From the NCBI GenBank assembly GCA_029779535.1, contig JAKPAG010000124.1:62001-126000 (forward strand): a DNA stretch of 64,000 nt, read 5' to 3'. Below the pieces are notes generated by a model. It was given only the letters and a program-made list of their open reading frames with translations, was not told the origin of the DNA and did not search any database. The stretch's first letter is position 1, and the number at the start of each line of letters is the position of its first letter. Origin of the DNA: Pseudomonadota bacterium (GTDB taxonomy: Bacteria > Pseudomonadota > Alphaproteobacteria > Sphingomonadales > Sphingomonadaceae). Made by a program: the position numbers and the translations under genes. Below, one piece after another: positions 1-8,801 of this stretch.

Positions 1-762
1 GCAGGTCGAGGCTGGTCGAATCCTTGGGGTCGAACCCGGCCATTGCTTCCAGCATGATCGCACAGTCGCGCACGTCGCGGGCCATCGGCCCGGCTTGGTC
101 GAGCGAGCTGGCAAAGGCAACGATGCCCCAGCGGCTGCACCGCCCATAGGTCGGCTTGATCCCGGAAATGCCGGTAAAGGCGGCGGGCTGGCGGATCGAG
201 CCGCCCGTATCGGTCCCGGTCGCCGCCGGGCAGAGCCGCGCGGACACGGCCGCCGAGCTGCCGCCCGAGCTGCCGCCCGGGGCCAGCGGCGCGTTGCCAC
301 CGTCATTGCGCCGCCACGGCGAAATCACGTTGCCGAAATAGCTCGTCTCGTTCGACGAACCCATCGCGAACTGATCAAGGTTGAGCTTGCCCAGCATGCC
401 GGCGCCGGCATCCCACAGCTTCTGGCCGACGGTGCTTTCGTATTCGGGCTTGAACCCTTCTAGGATGTGGCTGGCCGCGGTGGTCTGCACGCCCTTGGTG
501 GCGAACAGGTCCTTCATCCCGATCGGCACGCCGCCCATCTTGCCCAGCGGCTGGCCGGCAGCGCGGCGCGCGTCGGTGGCGCGGGCCGCCTCAAGCGCCA
601 TTTCGGGCGTGGTCACGATGAACGCGTTGAGCGCATCCTGCGCGGCGGCAACGTTGGCGTTGAACGCCTCGGCCACTTCAACGGCGGTGAAATCGCCCTT
701 TGCCACGCCATCGCGGATCGCGGCAATCCCCAGGTCGGTCAGCGAGTCAGACGAATTTGGCA
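1..762 (-). CDS. gatA: Aspartyl/glutamyl-tRNA amidotransferase subunit A, partial (N-terminal part; continues off the left edge)
   Basis: Minus-strand translation from the cat at 760-762 gives [19 protein letters not shown]...[33 protein letters not shown]...[22 protein letters not shown]...[12 protein letters not shown], the amidase signature Gly/Ser-rich motif typical of GatA; directly follows gatC. Confidence 0.93.
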
Positions 763-1065
763 TTATTCGATCACCTTGGGCACGCCGAAGAAGCCGTGTT
801 CGGCCGCCGGGGCATTGGCCAGCACCGCATCGCGCCGCCCGCCGCCGGTCAGCGGATCGGCGTCGATCACGTCATCGCGCAGGCGCAGCTTGTTCTCGAT
901 CACCGCGGTCATCGGCTCGATCCCGGTCACGTCCACTTCGCCGAGCTGTTCCACCCAGGCGAGAATGCCGTTGAGTTCGGGGACCATCGCTTCAAGTTCA
1001 GCCTCGCTCACCTTGATGCGGGCCAGCGAAGCGATCTTGGCCACGGTTGCGGTATCGACCGACAT
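763..1065 (-). CDS. gatC: Aspartyl/glutamyl-tRNA amidotransferase subunit C
   Basis: 100 aa [55 protein letters not shown]..., typical GatC; directly upstream of gatA. Confidence 0.95.
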   Translation of the reverse strand: MSVDTATVAKIASLARIKVSEAELEAMVPELNGILAWVEQLGEVDVTGIEPMTAVIENKLRLRDDVIDADPLTGGGRRDAVLANAPAAEHGFFGVPKVIE

Positions 1066-1146
1066 GGCGTTCCTTTGCGTTACGGGTTCGGCCCCGCGCT
1101 AGCACCGGCCAGCGCAAGCTTCAACATCTGGCGCCGAAGCGGTGCC

Positions 1147-1710
1147 TCAGCGCGGCGGGCCGGCGGGCAGGACGCCTTCGGGCAGCGGCGGTTCGCCGGG
1201 CGCGGCGCCCTGGCCACCCTTGCCGCCCTGCTGCTGCATCTGCTGCAACTGCTGCATCATGCGCTGCTGCGCCTCGATCTCGGCGCGGCTCTTGAAATCG
1301 ATCAGTTCGATTTCGAAGGTCAGATCGGAATTGGGCGGAATGTCGCCCGCGGCTTTGTCGCCATAGCCCAGCGAGGCCGGGATGAAGACCTTGTACTTGC
1401 CGCCGCGCTGCATCTGTTCAAGCGCCTTGGTGAAGCCGGGGATCACCCCTTCGACCGGGAATGCGGCCTGTTCCTGCTGGTCGAACACCTTGCCGTTGGC
1501 CAGCGTGCCCTTGTACTTGATCAGCACCACGTCGGCCACGGTCGGCGAAGCGCCGGCACCGGCCTTGACCACTTCGACCGCCACGCTGGCGGGCTTGGTC
1601 GCATAGGCGAGGCCGCCGGCGGCGAGCGCGGCGGCGGCGATGCCGATCCACAGCTTGGCAAGGGCGCCCTTGGCGATGGGCTGCAGGGGAACGCGGGTAA
1701 TTTCGGTCAT
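1147..1710 (-). CDS. FKBP-type peptidyl-prolyl cis-trans isomerase with N-terminal membrane anchor and Gln-rich tail
   Basis: ORF contains VLIKYKGTLANGKVFDQQEQAAFPVEGVIPGFTKALEQMQRGGKYKVFIPASLGYGDKAAGDIPPNSDLTFEIELIDF, the FKBP core. Confidence 0.92.
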   Translation of the reverse strand: MTEITRVPLQPIAKGALAKLWIGIAAAALAAGGLAYATKPASVAVEVVKAGAGASPTVADVVLIKYKGTLANGKVFDQQEQAAFPVEGVIPGFTKALEQMQRGGKYKVFIPASLGYGDKAAGDIPPNSDLTFEIELIDFKSRAEIEAQQRMMQQLQQMQQQGGKGGQGAAPGEPPLPEGVLPAGPPR

Positions 1711-1738
1711 GCTGGCCTTCCTTGGCGCGCCGGATGCG

Positions 1739-1764
1739 AAAAGGGCGCGGATTCGTCCGCGCCC
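1739..1764 (-). terminator. Rho-independent terminator downstream of rpsU
   Basis: Minus strand GGGCGCGGA-CGAA-TCCGCGCCC-TTTT: perfect 9-bp stem, 4-nt loop, short T tract. Confidence 0.75.
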
Positions 1765-1838
1765 TCATGGCTTATCACGCTTTGGCGTTCAAGCATTCCG
1801 GTGAGGCGAAAACACGCTTTCCGCCTTATCGGCCTGCC

Positions 1839-2045
1839 TTACTTGACGCCGTCGCGTTCCATGCGCTTGCGCTCCATCTTGCGGGCGCGGCGCACGGCAG
1901 CAGCCTTTTCGCGGGCGCGCTTTTCCGACGGCTTTTCGTAGTGACGACGCAGCTTCATCTCGCGGTACACGCCCTCGCGCTGCAGCTTCTTCTTGAGCGC
2001 ACGCAGGGCCTGTTCGACATTGTTGTCGCGGACGAGAATTTGCAT
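1839..2045 (-). CDS. rpsU: 30S ribosomal protein S21
   Basis: 68 aa [68 protein letters not shown]; start placed at the internal Met of the longer ORF. Confidence 0.97.
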   Translation of the reverse strand: MQILVRDNNVEQALRALKKKLQREGVYREMKLRRHYEKPSEKRAREKAAAVRRARKMERKRMERDGVK

Positions 2046-2350
2046 AAACCGACACACCTCACATACAAAAAGGCCAGAACCCCGCGTTATGCCTGTGCGG
2101 GGGAGCACCCTTTAGATCAGCAACAGAAAGACGGGCCGAATCCACTCGGATCGGCGCGAACCGGCGGGCGGCTAGCAGAGAGTCGGCACCATGGCAAGCC
2201 GGGATGTTCCGGAGGCGGGGGCACTTTTGCCCCGCAGCCCCCTCCGATGTTGCACGAAAGCAGCACCGGATCGGAAGCGACAATGCTTCTTTCGAAGCGC
2301 CTTCGCGGGGTATCCTGCGACAAGCCGCAATCCCTTGGGAGAGATTGCCG

Positions 2351-2713
2351 ATGCATAACAGTCGCAACCGCCGCGCCGCGTCAGTCCACCACGGACCCCG
2401 GCCATCCGGACGCCCCATCGCCGCGCCGCCGGTCATTGCCCTGCCGCAGTTGACCGAAGCACTGCGCCCCCTTCCGCAGCGCAGCACCCTTGCGTCTAGC
2501 CGTCCGGCTGGACTGGCCGCCCAGATCGCCTGGTGGCTGCAAGGCCGCGCCCACGCCTTGTCACGATTGCTGGCGTCCCTGTCCAGAGCAGATCGCCCGC
2601 CCCCCGGGCATCAGGCGGAACTGGACCGGCTGCGCCAGGAAAACACACACCTGCGCGCCCAGCTTGAAGCCCTGCTGGCATTGCGCCCGCAATCGGCAAT
2701 GCCTGACACCTGA
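2351..2713 (+). CDS. Small hypothetical protein with C-terminal coiled-coil-like segment
   Basis: ORF in the intergenic gap; ends ...HQAELDRLRQENTHLRAQLEALLALRPQSAMPDT. No family recognised; start uncertain. Confidence 0.4.
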   Translation: MHNSRNRRAASVHHGPRPSGRPIAAPPVIALPQLTEALRPLPQRSTLASSRPAGLAAQIAWWLQGRAHALSRLLASLSRADRPPPGHQAELDRLRQENTHLRAQLEALLALRPQSAMPDT

Positions 2714-2851
2714 CCCCCGGCAGGCGGCGGCACCGGCCCGTCCCCCCGCACCGCACCCGCCCGTGCCGCCGCCCTTCTTGACTGCCAGCGCCAATTGCCA
2801 CCCGCGGCGATCTGTGGTCAGTGCCCTGCCGGAAGGGGGCGCAACCAGCCG

Positions 2852-4387
2852 ATGCATACCAGTTTCACCGCGGCCGACTGGGCCGTGCTGGGTCTTTACA
2901 TTGCCTTGCTGGCGCTGGCCGGCTGGCTATCGACCAAGCGCGGCCTGGCCAGCCGTGACGATTATTTCCTCGCCGGGCACCATGCGCCAACCTGGCTGGT
3001 CGCGGTTTCAGTGCTGTCCACGGTGCAATCGGCGGCGACGTTCCTGGGCGCGCCGGATTCGAGCTATCGCGGCAACTTCACTTACCTGTCGGGGGTGATC
3101 GGCGCGCTGCTGGCCGCCTGGATCGTCGCTCAGGTGCTGATCCCGCGCTTCTACGCACTGGGGGTGACGACCGTTTACGAGCTGCTCGAAACCCGCTTCG
3201 ATGCCCGCGCGCGGCGGGCGGCGGCGCTCATGTACCTGGTGGGGCGCATCCTCGCCAGCGGGGCGCGGCTGTACCTTGCAGCCATCGCCGTCTCGATGAT
3301 CCTGTTCCTCGATGTCTCTGCCCCGCACATCGCCATGGCCGCTTTCGTGCTGCTGCTGTTCGGGCTGGTGTTCACCTTCATGGGCGGGCTGCAATCGATC
3401 ATCTGGAGCGACCTGGTGCAGGTCGTGCTTTATGTCGGGGCGGCGCTGGTGGTGGCGGTTTATCTCTGGCAGCTGATCCCGCTCGATTTGGCGCAGGCGG
3501 TCGATGCGCTGCGCCATGCCCCCGGCGGCGACAAGCTGACCGTGATCGACTGGACGCCCAGCCTGTCCGCCCCGTTCGGGATCTTCGCGGTGCTGACCGG
3601 GGTGACGCTGCTCAACGTCGGCTCGTCGGGGCTGGATCAGGACATCACCCAGCGCCTGATTGCCTGCCGCGATGCGAAGCAGGGCAATGCCGCGCTTTAC
3701 CTCGCCAACTGGGTCAGCCTGCCGGTGATCGCGCTGTTCCTGCTGATCGGCGCGCTGCTTCATCTCTATTACGCGGGCGGGCATGGCCCGGCAGGGACCT
3801 TCCAGGGCGAAAAGGTCACCGTGTTCATGCACTTCATTCTGACCGAACTGCCCCCCGGCCTGCGCGGACTGGTGACGGTGGGGGTGATCGCGGCGGCTGC
3901 AATCAATTCCGGGCTGATCAGCATGGCCTCGGTCCTGGTCAACGACCTTTACCGCCCGTGGAGCGAGGCGCGCGGCAGCCACGGTGAGGCGCACTACGTC
4001 CGCGCCGGGCGGGTCGCCTCGGTGCTGCTGGGGCTGGCGCTGTTCGGCATGGCGATTCTGTCCTACTACTGGCAGCACTATTCCGATGCCTCGCTGCTGG
4101 AATTCGTGCTGGGGGTGATGGCCTTCGCCTATTCCGGGCTGATCGGCGTTTACGGCGTGGCGCTGTTCACCGCGCGCGGCAGCTCGGCCAGCGCGATTGC
4201 CGCCTTTGCCGCCGGGTTCCTGGCCGTGCTGGCGTTCCAACCCTATGTCATCGACATTGTCGGCCTGCCCGCCGCCCTCCGGGGCATCGCCTTCCCGTGG
4301 CAGCTGGTGGCGGGCACCATGGTCGCCGCTCTGGTTTGCGCCGCTGCGCCGGGCAAGGGAGTGGCGCGCGGCGCAACAAGCGGCTAA
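2852..4387 (+). CDS. Sodium:solute symporter family (SSS) transporter
   Basis: Multi-TM ORF: YFLAGHHAPTWLVAVSVLSTVQSAATFLGAPDSSYRGNF...GGLQSIIWSDLVQ...SGLDQDITQRLIACRDAKQGNAALYLAN, SSS family motifs. Confidence 0.9.
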   Translation: MHTSFTAADWAVLGLYIALLALAGWLSTKRGLASRDDYFLAGHHAPTWLVAVSVLSTVQSAATFLGAPDSSYRGNFTYLSGVIGALLAAWIVAQVLIPRFYALGVTTVYELLETRFDARARRAAALMYLVGRILASGARLYLAAIAVSMILFLDVSAPHIAMAAFVLLLFGLVFTFMGGLQSIIWSDLVQVVLYVGAALVVAVYLWQLIPLDLAQAVDALRHAPGGDKLTVIDWTPSLSAPFGIFAVLTGVTLLNVGSSGLDQDITQRLIACRDAKQGNAALYLANWVSLPVIALFLLIGALLHLYYAGGHGPAGTFQGEKVTVFMHFILTELPPGLRGLVTVGVIAAAAINSGLISMASVLVNDLYRPWSEARGSHGEAHYVRAGRVASVLLGLALFGMAILSYYWQHYSDASLLEFVLGVMAFAYSGLIGVYGVALFTARGSSASAIAAFAAGFLAVLAFQPYVIDIVGLPAALRGIAFPWQLVAGTMVAALVCAAAPGKGVARGATSG

Positions 4388-4397
4388 GGCGCGGGCA

Positions 4398-4808
4398 ATG
4401 ACCAATCCGCCAAACTTCATGGCCAGCTCGCTCTACGTCGCTCTTGGCGGCGGGATCGGGGCGTGGCTGCGCTACATCGTCGGCCGGGCATGGACCCTGG
4501 CGATCGGCCCGGTCGCGGCCAGCGCATTTCCCTGGGCAACGCTGAGCGTGAACCTGATCGGCAGCTTCGCCATGGGGCTGCTGGCCGGCTGGCTGGCGCG
4601 GTTCGGCGCGCATGGCGAAGGCTGGCGGCTGCTGCTGGGCGTCGGCGTGCTGGGCGGCTTCACCACTTTTTCCGCCTTCAGCCTGGAACTGGCCAGCATG
4701 GCGCAGCGCGGCGCGCTGGGCATGGCGGCGGGCTATGCGCTGGTTTCGCTGGTGGGCGGCGTAGCCGGGCTGTTTGCCGGCCTGGCAATGATGCGGGTGG
4801 CGGCATGA
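4398..4808 (+). CDS. crcB: Fluoride efflux channel CrcB/Fluc
   Basis: MTNPPNFMASSLYVALGGGIGAWLRYIVGR...FPWATLSVNLIGSFAMGLLAG...LLLGVGVLGGFTTFSAFSLE; signature GGxxGAxxRY and NxxGSFxxG and GFTTFSTF-like motifs. Confidence 0.95.
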   Translation: MTNPPNFMASSLYVALGGGIGAWLRYIVGRAWTLAIGPVAASAFPWATLSVNLIGSFAMGLLAGWLARFGAHGEGWRLLLGVGVLGGFTTFSAFSLELASMAQRGALGMAAGYALVSLVGGVAGLFAGLAMMRVAA

Positions 4809-6007
4809 GCGAGAACGTTCGCCAGTTCACCGTGGGCGCCGACGATGATGGCGTGCGCCTCGACCGCTGGTTCAAGCGCCACTTGCCGCAGGTCGGCTTT
4901 GCCACGGTCAGTCGCTGGGCGCGCACCGGGCAGATCCGCGTCGATGGCAAGCGCGCCGACGTGGCCGACCGGCTGGCCAAGGGCCAGGTTGTGCGCGTGC
5001 CCCCCGGCGGCGATGCCCCGGACCGCAAGGCCCGCGCCCGCAAGCCGCTGACCGAGGCGCAGATCGCTTTGGCCGAAAGCATGGTGATCACCCAGGATCC
5101 CGCCGCGATCGTCCTGAACAAGCCGCCGGGCCTGGCAACGCAGGGCGGCAGCGGAACCTACGAACATGTCGACGGACTGCTCGACGCCTTCGCGCCTGAT
5201 GGCCCTCGCCCGAGGCTGGTCCACCGACTCGACAAGGACACTTCCGGCGTGCTGCTGATCGCGCGCACTCCGGGCAGCGCGGCATACTTTTCCCGGCACT
5301 TCTCCGGGCGTTCGGCGCGCAAGATCTATTGGGCGCTCATCGTCGGCGTCCCCTCGATCGAGGACGGGTTGATCGACCTGCCGCTGGGCAAGCAGCCAGG
5401 CAGCGGCGGCGAGAAGATGATGGTCGACCAGAGCGAGCACGGGCAGACCGCCCGCACCCGCTACCGCGTGCTCGACCGCGCCGGCAACCGCTGTGCCTGG
5501 GTCGAACTGCAACCGCTGACCGGGCGCACCCACCAGCTGCGCGTGCACATGGCGGCGATCGGCCATCCGATCGTCGGCGACGGCAAGTATGGCGGCCCCG
5601 ATGCCTTCCTGTCGGGCAGCATCAGCCGCAAGATGCACCTGCATGCGCGCCGCCTGATCATCGACCATCCGGACGGCTCCCCGCTCGACGTGGTGGCCGA
5701 GTTGCCCGAGCATTTCGCCGCCAGCATGGCGCAGCTCGGCTTTGACGAGGAACTGGGCGCGGAACTGCCCGATCCGCCCAAGCTGGATGCGCGCACCGCC
5801 GCGAAGCAGGCAGCCAAGGCCCATGCCAAGCAGCTGCGCAAGGAACACCGGGGCGAACGCCGCAGCCGGGGCAAGTCGGACCTGCCCAAGGCCCCGGGCA
5901 AGCCGCCCGCCAAGAAGCGCGGCCCGACCAAGGGCAAGGGCTCGCCCGTGCCCGCTGCTAAGCGGCCGCCCGCCAAGCGTCCATCCGGCAAGCCGAAACC
6001 GCGCTGA
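4805..6007 (+). CDS. RluC/RluD-family 23S rRNA pseudouridine synthase with long basic C-terminal tail
   Basis: S4-like N-terminus and PRLVHRLDKDTSGVLLIART, LQPLTGRTHQLRVHMAAIGHPIVGD motifs; ATGA overlap with crcB. Confidence 0.93.
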   Translation: MSENVRQFTVGADDDGVRLDRWFKRHLPQVGFATVSRWARTGQIRVDGKRADVADRLAKGQVVRVPPGGDAPDRKARARKPLTEAQIALAESMVITQDPAAIVLNKPPGLATQGGSGTYEHVDGLLDAFAPDGPRPRLVHRLDKDTSGVLLIARTPGSAAYFSRHFSGRSARKIYWALIVGVPSIEDGLIDLPLGKQPGSGGEKMMVDQSEHGQTARTRYRVLDRAGNRCAWVELQPLTGRTHQLRVHMAAIGHPIVGDGKYGGPDAFLSGSISRKMHLHARRLIIDHPDGSPLDVVAELPEHFAASMAQLGFDEELGAELPDPPKLDARTAAKQAAKAHAKQLRKEHRGERRSRGKSDLPKAPGKPPAKKRGPTKGKGSPVPAAKRPPAKRPSGKPKPR

Positions 6008-6624
6008 TGCATCCCAGCCAGTCCTTCCGCTTTTCCGGCACCGAGGGTGAGCGGCGCGAGCTGCTGGAAACGATGCTGGACGAGATCGGCTTCGGCATGA
6101 TCTTTGCCCAGACACCGGACGGCCCGCGCGTGGCGCACACGCCGCTGATCTCCACCGGTGACGGCGCCTTGCAGTTTCACCTGTCGCGCGGCAACGCCAT
6201 GGCCAAGTATCTTGACGGGATGACCGTGCTGGCCGTGATCAATGGCCCGGACGGCTATGTCAGCCCGCGCTGGTATGCCGATCCGCAGCAGGTGCCGACC
6301 TGGAACTACGTCGCGCTTGAACTCGAAGGGCGGGTGCGGCGGCTGGGCAGCGAAGCGCTGACCGCCTTGCTCGAGGACCTGTCCACTCGCCACGAAGCGC
6401 GGATCGAGGAAGGCGAGCCCTGGACGCTGGACAAGCTGCCGCCGGAAAAGCTGCGCGCCATGCTGGCGGGGATCGTCGGCTTCGAACTGGAAGTGCAGGT
6501 CTGGCGCGAAACGCTCAAGCTCAGCCAGAACAAGCCGGCCGAGGAACGCGCCCGACTGGCCGATGGGCTGGAAAGCGAAGGCAGCCCGGCGATCGCGTCG
6601 ATCATGCGGAGCCTGGCGCCATGA
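6007..6624 (+). CDS. FMN-binding negative transcriptional regulator family (PaiB-like)
   Basis: MHPSQSFRFSGTE...FGMIFAQTPDGPRVAHTPLI...LQFHLSRGNAMAKYLDG...VINGPDGYVSPRWYADPQQVPTWNYVALELEGRV, PaiB-type. Confidence 0.88.
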   Translation: MHPSQSFRFSGTEGERRELLETMLDEIGFGMIFAQTPDGPRVAHTPLISTGDGALQFHLSRGNAMAKYLDGMTVLAVINGPDGYVSPRWYADPQQVPTWNYVALELEGRVRRLGSEALTALLEDLSTRHEARIEEGEPWTLDKLPPEKLRAMLAGIVGFELEVQVWRETLKLSQNKPAEERARLADGLESEGSPAIASIMRSLAP

Positions 6625-7274
6625 CCGTGCGGCTGGCTGTGTTCGATTGCGACGGCACCTTGGTCGACGGCCAAGCGGGGGTGTGCCACGCGATGGAGCA
6701 GGCCTTTGTCGAAACCGGCCTGCCCGCGCCCGACCGGCACCAGGTGCGCCGGATCGTCGGGCTGAGCCTGCCGCAAGCGATCCGCCTGCTCGCCCCTGAG
6801 GCGGACGAGGAACTGCGCACCGAGATCGACCGGCAATACCGCGCGATCTTCCGCGCCGCACGCGAGGCCGGACAACTGGTCGAGCCGCTCTATGACGGCA
6901 TCCGCGAGTTGCTCGATGCCCTGCTGGCCGATGGCTGGACGCTGGGCGTAGCCACCGGCAAGAGCGACCGGGGGCTGGAACACTGCCTGGCGAGCCACGG
7001 CCTCTCGCGCCATTTCCTGACCCTGCAGACCGCCGACCGTCACCCGTCCAAGCCGCATCCGTCAATGCTCGACGCGGCGCTGGCCGATGCTCTGGCCGCG
7101 CCCGACCAGGCCGTGATGATCGGCGATACCCAGTACGACATGGCCATGGCGGTCAATGCCGGGGTGCGCGCGCTGGGGGTGGACTGGGGCTATCACACCA
7201 CTGCCGAACTGCACGATGCCGGGGCCCAGGCCGTGGCCACCAGCCCCGCACACCTGTTGGAGCTGCTGGCATGA
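6621..7274 (+). CDS. HAD-superfamily hydrolase (phosphoglycolate phosphatase-like)
   Basis: VFDCDGTLVDGQAGVCHAMEQAF...GVATGKSDRGLEHCL...VMIGDTQYDMAMAVNAGVRALGVDWGYH, HAD motifs I-IV. Confidence 0.92.
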   Translation: MTVRLAVFDCDGTLVDGQAGVCHAMEQAFVETGLPAPDRHQVRRIVGLSLPQAIRLLAPEADEELRTEIDRQYRAIFRAAREAGQLVEPLYDGIRELLDALLADGWTLGVATGKSDRGLEHCLASHGLSRHFLTLQTADRHPSKPHPSMLDAALADALAAPDQAVMIGDTQYDMAMAVNAGVRALGVDWGYHTTAELHDAGAQAVATSPAHLLELLA

Positions 7275-7480
7275 ATGACGATCTCGCGCGCACCCGGTTC
7301 CTGTTCCTCAACCTGATCCGCCTGGGCGCGCTGGCGCTGGTGCTGTTCGGCGTGACCATCGCTTCGGGCAAGATGGGCTGGCCGGAATGGATCGGCCTGG
7401 TCCTGGCCCTGGCCGGGGCGGCCGAATTCTTCTTTCTCCCCTGGATGCTGGCAAAACGCTGGAAAAGCACAGATCAATGA
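7271..7480 (+). CDS. Small two-TM membrane protein, hypothetical
   Basis: 69 aa MNDDLARTRFLFLNLIRLGALALVLFGVTIASGKMGWPEWIGLVLALAGAAEFFFLPWMLAKRWKSTDQ, ATGA overlaps with both neighbours. Confidence 0.8.
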   Translation: MNDDLARTRFLFLNLIRLGALALVLFGVTIASGKMGWPEWIGLVLALAGAAEFFFLPWMLAKRWKSTDQ

Positions 7481-8172
7481 AGCGGTTCTACAAGGAAGTT
7501 GCCGTCACCCCTGAGGCTGGCGGCTGGCGGGTTACCCTGGATGGACGCGGCATCCGCACCGCGCGCGGGGCGGCGCAGCTGGTGCCGACCCAGCCCCTGG
7601 CCGAAGCGATGGCGCAGGAATGGGCCGAACAGGGTGAAACGATCGATCCGGCGCGCTTCATGCTGCGCGACATGGCCGATTATGCCATCGACGTGGTTGC
7701 CGCAGAGCGCGGCGACGTGATCGCCACGCTGCTGGGCTACGCCGAAACCGACACGCTGTGCTACCGCGCCGAAGCCGGGGAACCCTTGCTAGAGCGGCAA
7801 GAGGCGGTGTGGGAACCGCTGCTGACCGCCGCCGAGGCCCGCTGGGACGTGCATTTCGAACGGATCAGCGGGATCATCCACCGCCCCCAGCCCGCCGCCA
7901 CGATCAAGCGGCTGGAAGCCGTGCTGCAAGCGCAAGGCCTCTTTGCCCTGGCCGCGCTCAACACGCTGACCACGCTTGCAGCCTCGCTGGTGATCGGCCT
8001 TGCGGCGCTGGCGGCTGATGCCGATGCCGAAGCGCTGTGGGACGCCGCCGAACTGGAAGGCGACTGGCAGGCCGACCTGTGGGGCAAGGACGCCGAGTCG
8101 GAAGACCGCCGGGCGCGCCGCCTCGCCGCCTTTGCCAGCGCGATGCGATTTGCCGCGCTGGCGCGGGGCTAG
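7477..8172 (+). CDS. ATP12-family F1-ATPase assembly chaperone
   Basis: MKRFYKEVAVTPEAGGWRVTLDGRGIRTARGAAQLVPTQPLAEAMAQEWAEQGETIDPARFMLRDMADYAIDVV..., characteristic ATP12 N-terminal motif. Confidence 0.93.
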   Translation: MKRFYKEVAVTPEAGGWRVTLDGRGIRTARGAAQLVPTQPLAEAMAQEWAEQGETIDPARFMLRDMADYAIDVVAAERGDVIATLLGYAETDTLCYRAEAGEPLLERQEAVWEPLLTAAEARWDVHFERISGIIHRPQPAATIKRLEAVLQAQGLFALAALNTLTTLAASLVIGLAALAADADAEALWDAAELEGDWQADLWGKDAESEDRRARRLAAFASAMRFAALARG

Positions 8173-8801
8173 CCGGCCTTCATCCAGTCGGCGACTTGCG
8201 CGGCGACCTCATTCGCCGCCTTGTTCAGCGCTGGGCCGACCGCTTCGGGCTTGGCCGAAATGCCCGGCACCACGGCTTCGAAGCGCTTGCTGGCCAGCAC
8301 GCCGCTGGCATCGCTGCGCAGGGCATCGAACCGCACGACCACGGCCTGGCGCTGGGCATCGTAGCCCATGTCAAGCAGGCGGCCCGACAGCCGCTGGGCG
8401 ACCAGCGGCACGGCCTGGTCGTCTTCCAGCACCAGCCGCCCGCCCTGTGCGCGCAGTGTTTCGGCCAGCAGGCTGCGGAACAGCCGCGCCGGGCGTTCCA
8501 CCCACAGCGCGTTCTGGAGATAGGCGACACCGCTGGCGCTGAGCTGCACCGGCACCCTCTGCACCGCCAGGCGGCGGTCGGTTTCCGGTTCCATCACCAT
8601 TACCGCGTCGCTGCCGGGCTTGCCCATGCTGGCGGCGCCAGCCGGCACGGCGGCGGCGGCGGACAGGTTGAACAGCACCGGCGGCGGCTTGGCCCCGCCC
8701 AGTCCGAAGCAGCCCGACAGGGCCAGCGCCAGCACGGCGACCAGGCCGCAGCGGACAGGCGTGGTGTGGCGCATCGTGGCGGGTTCCTTCTGTCCGGTCA
8801 T
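8169..8801 (-). CDS. ABC-type transport auxiliary lipoprotein (PqiC/DUF330-type)
   Basis: Lipobox LALSGCFGLGG; position downstream of MCE gene; GVAYLQNALWVERPARLFRSLLAETL. Confidence 0.85.
   Translation of the reverse strand: MTGQKEPATMRHTTPVRCGLVAVLALALSGCFGLGGAKPPPVLFNLSAAAAVPAGAASMGKPGSDAVMVMEPETDRRLAVQRVPVQLSASGVAYLQNALWVERPARLFRSLLAETLRAQGGRLVLEDDQAVPLVAQRLSGRLLDMGYDAQRQAVVVRFDALRSDASGVLASKRFEAVVPGISAKPEAVGPALNKAANEVAAQVADWMKAG

Noticed and set aside
3900-4400. Fluoride riboswitch upstream of crcB
   Set aside because: crcB starts 10 nt after the symporter stop, with no room for a leader; I saw no riboswitch-like structure.
3008-4420. 470-aa minus-strand ORF opposite the SSS transporter
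   Set aside because: Shadow ORF with Gln/His/Arg-rich low-complexity product; the plus strand encodes a recognisable transporter.
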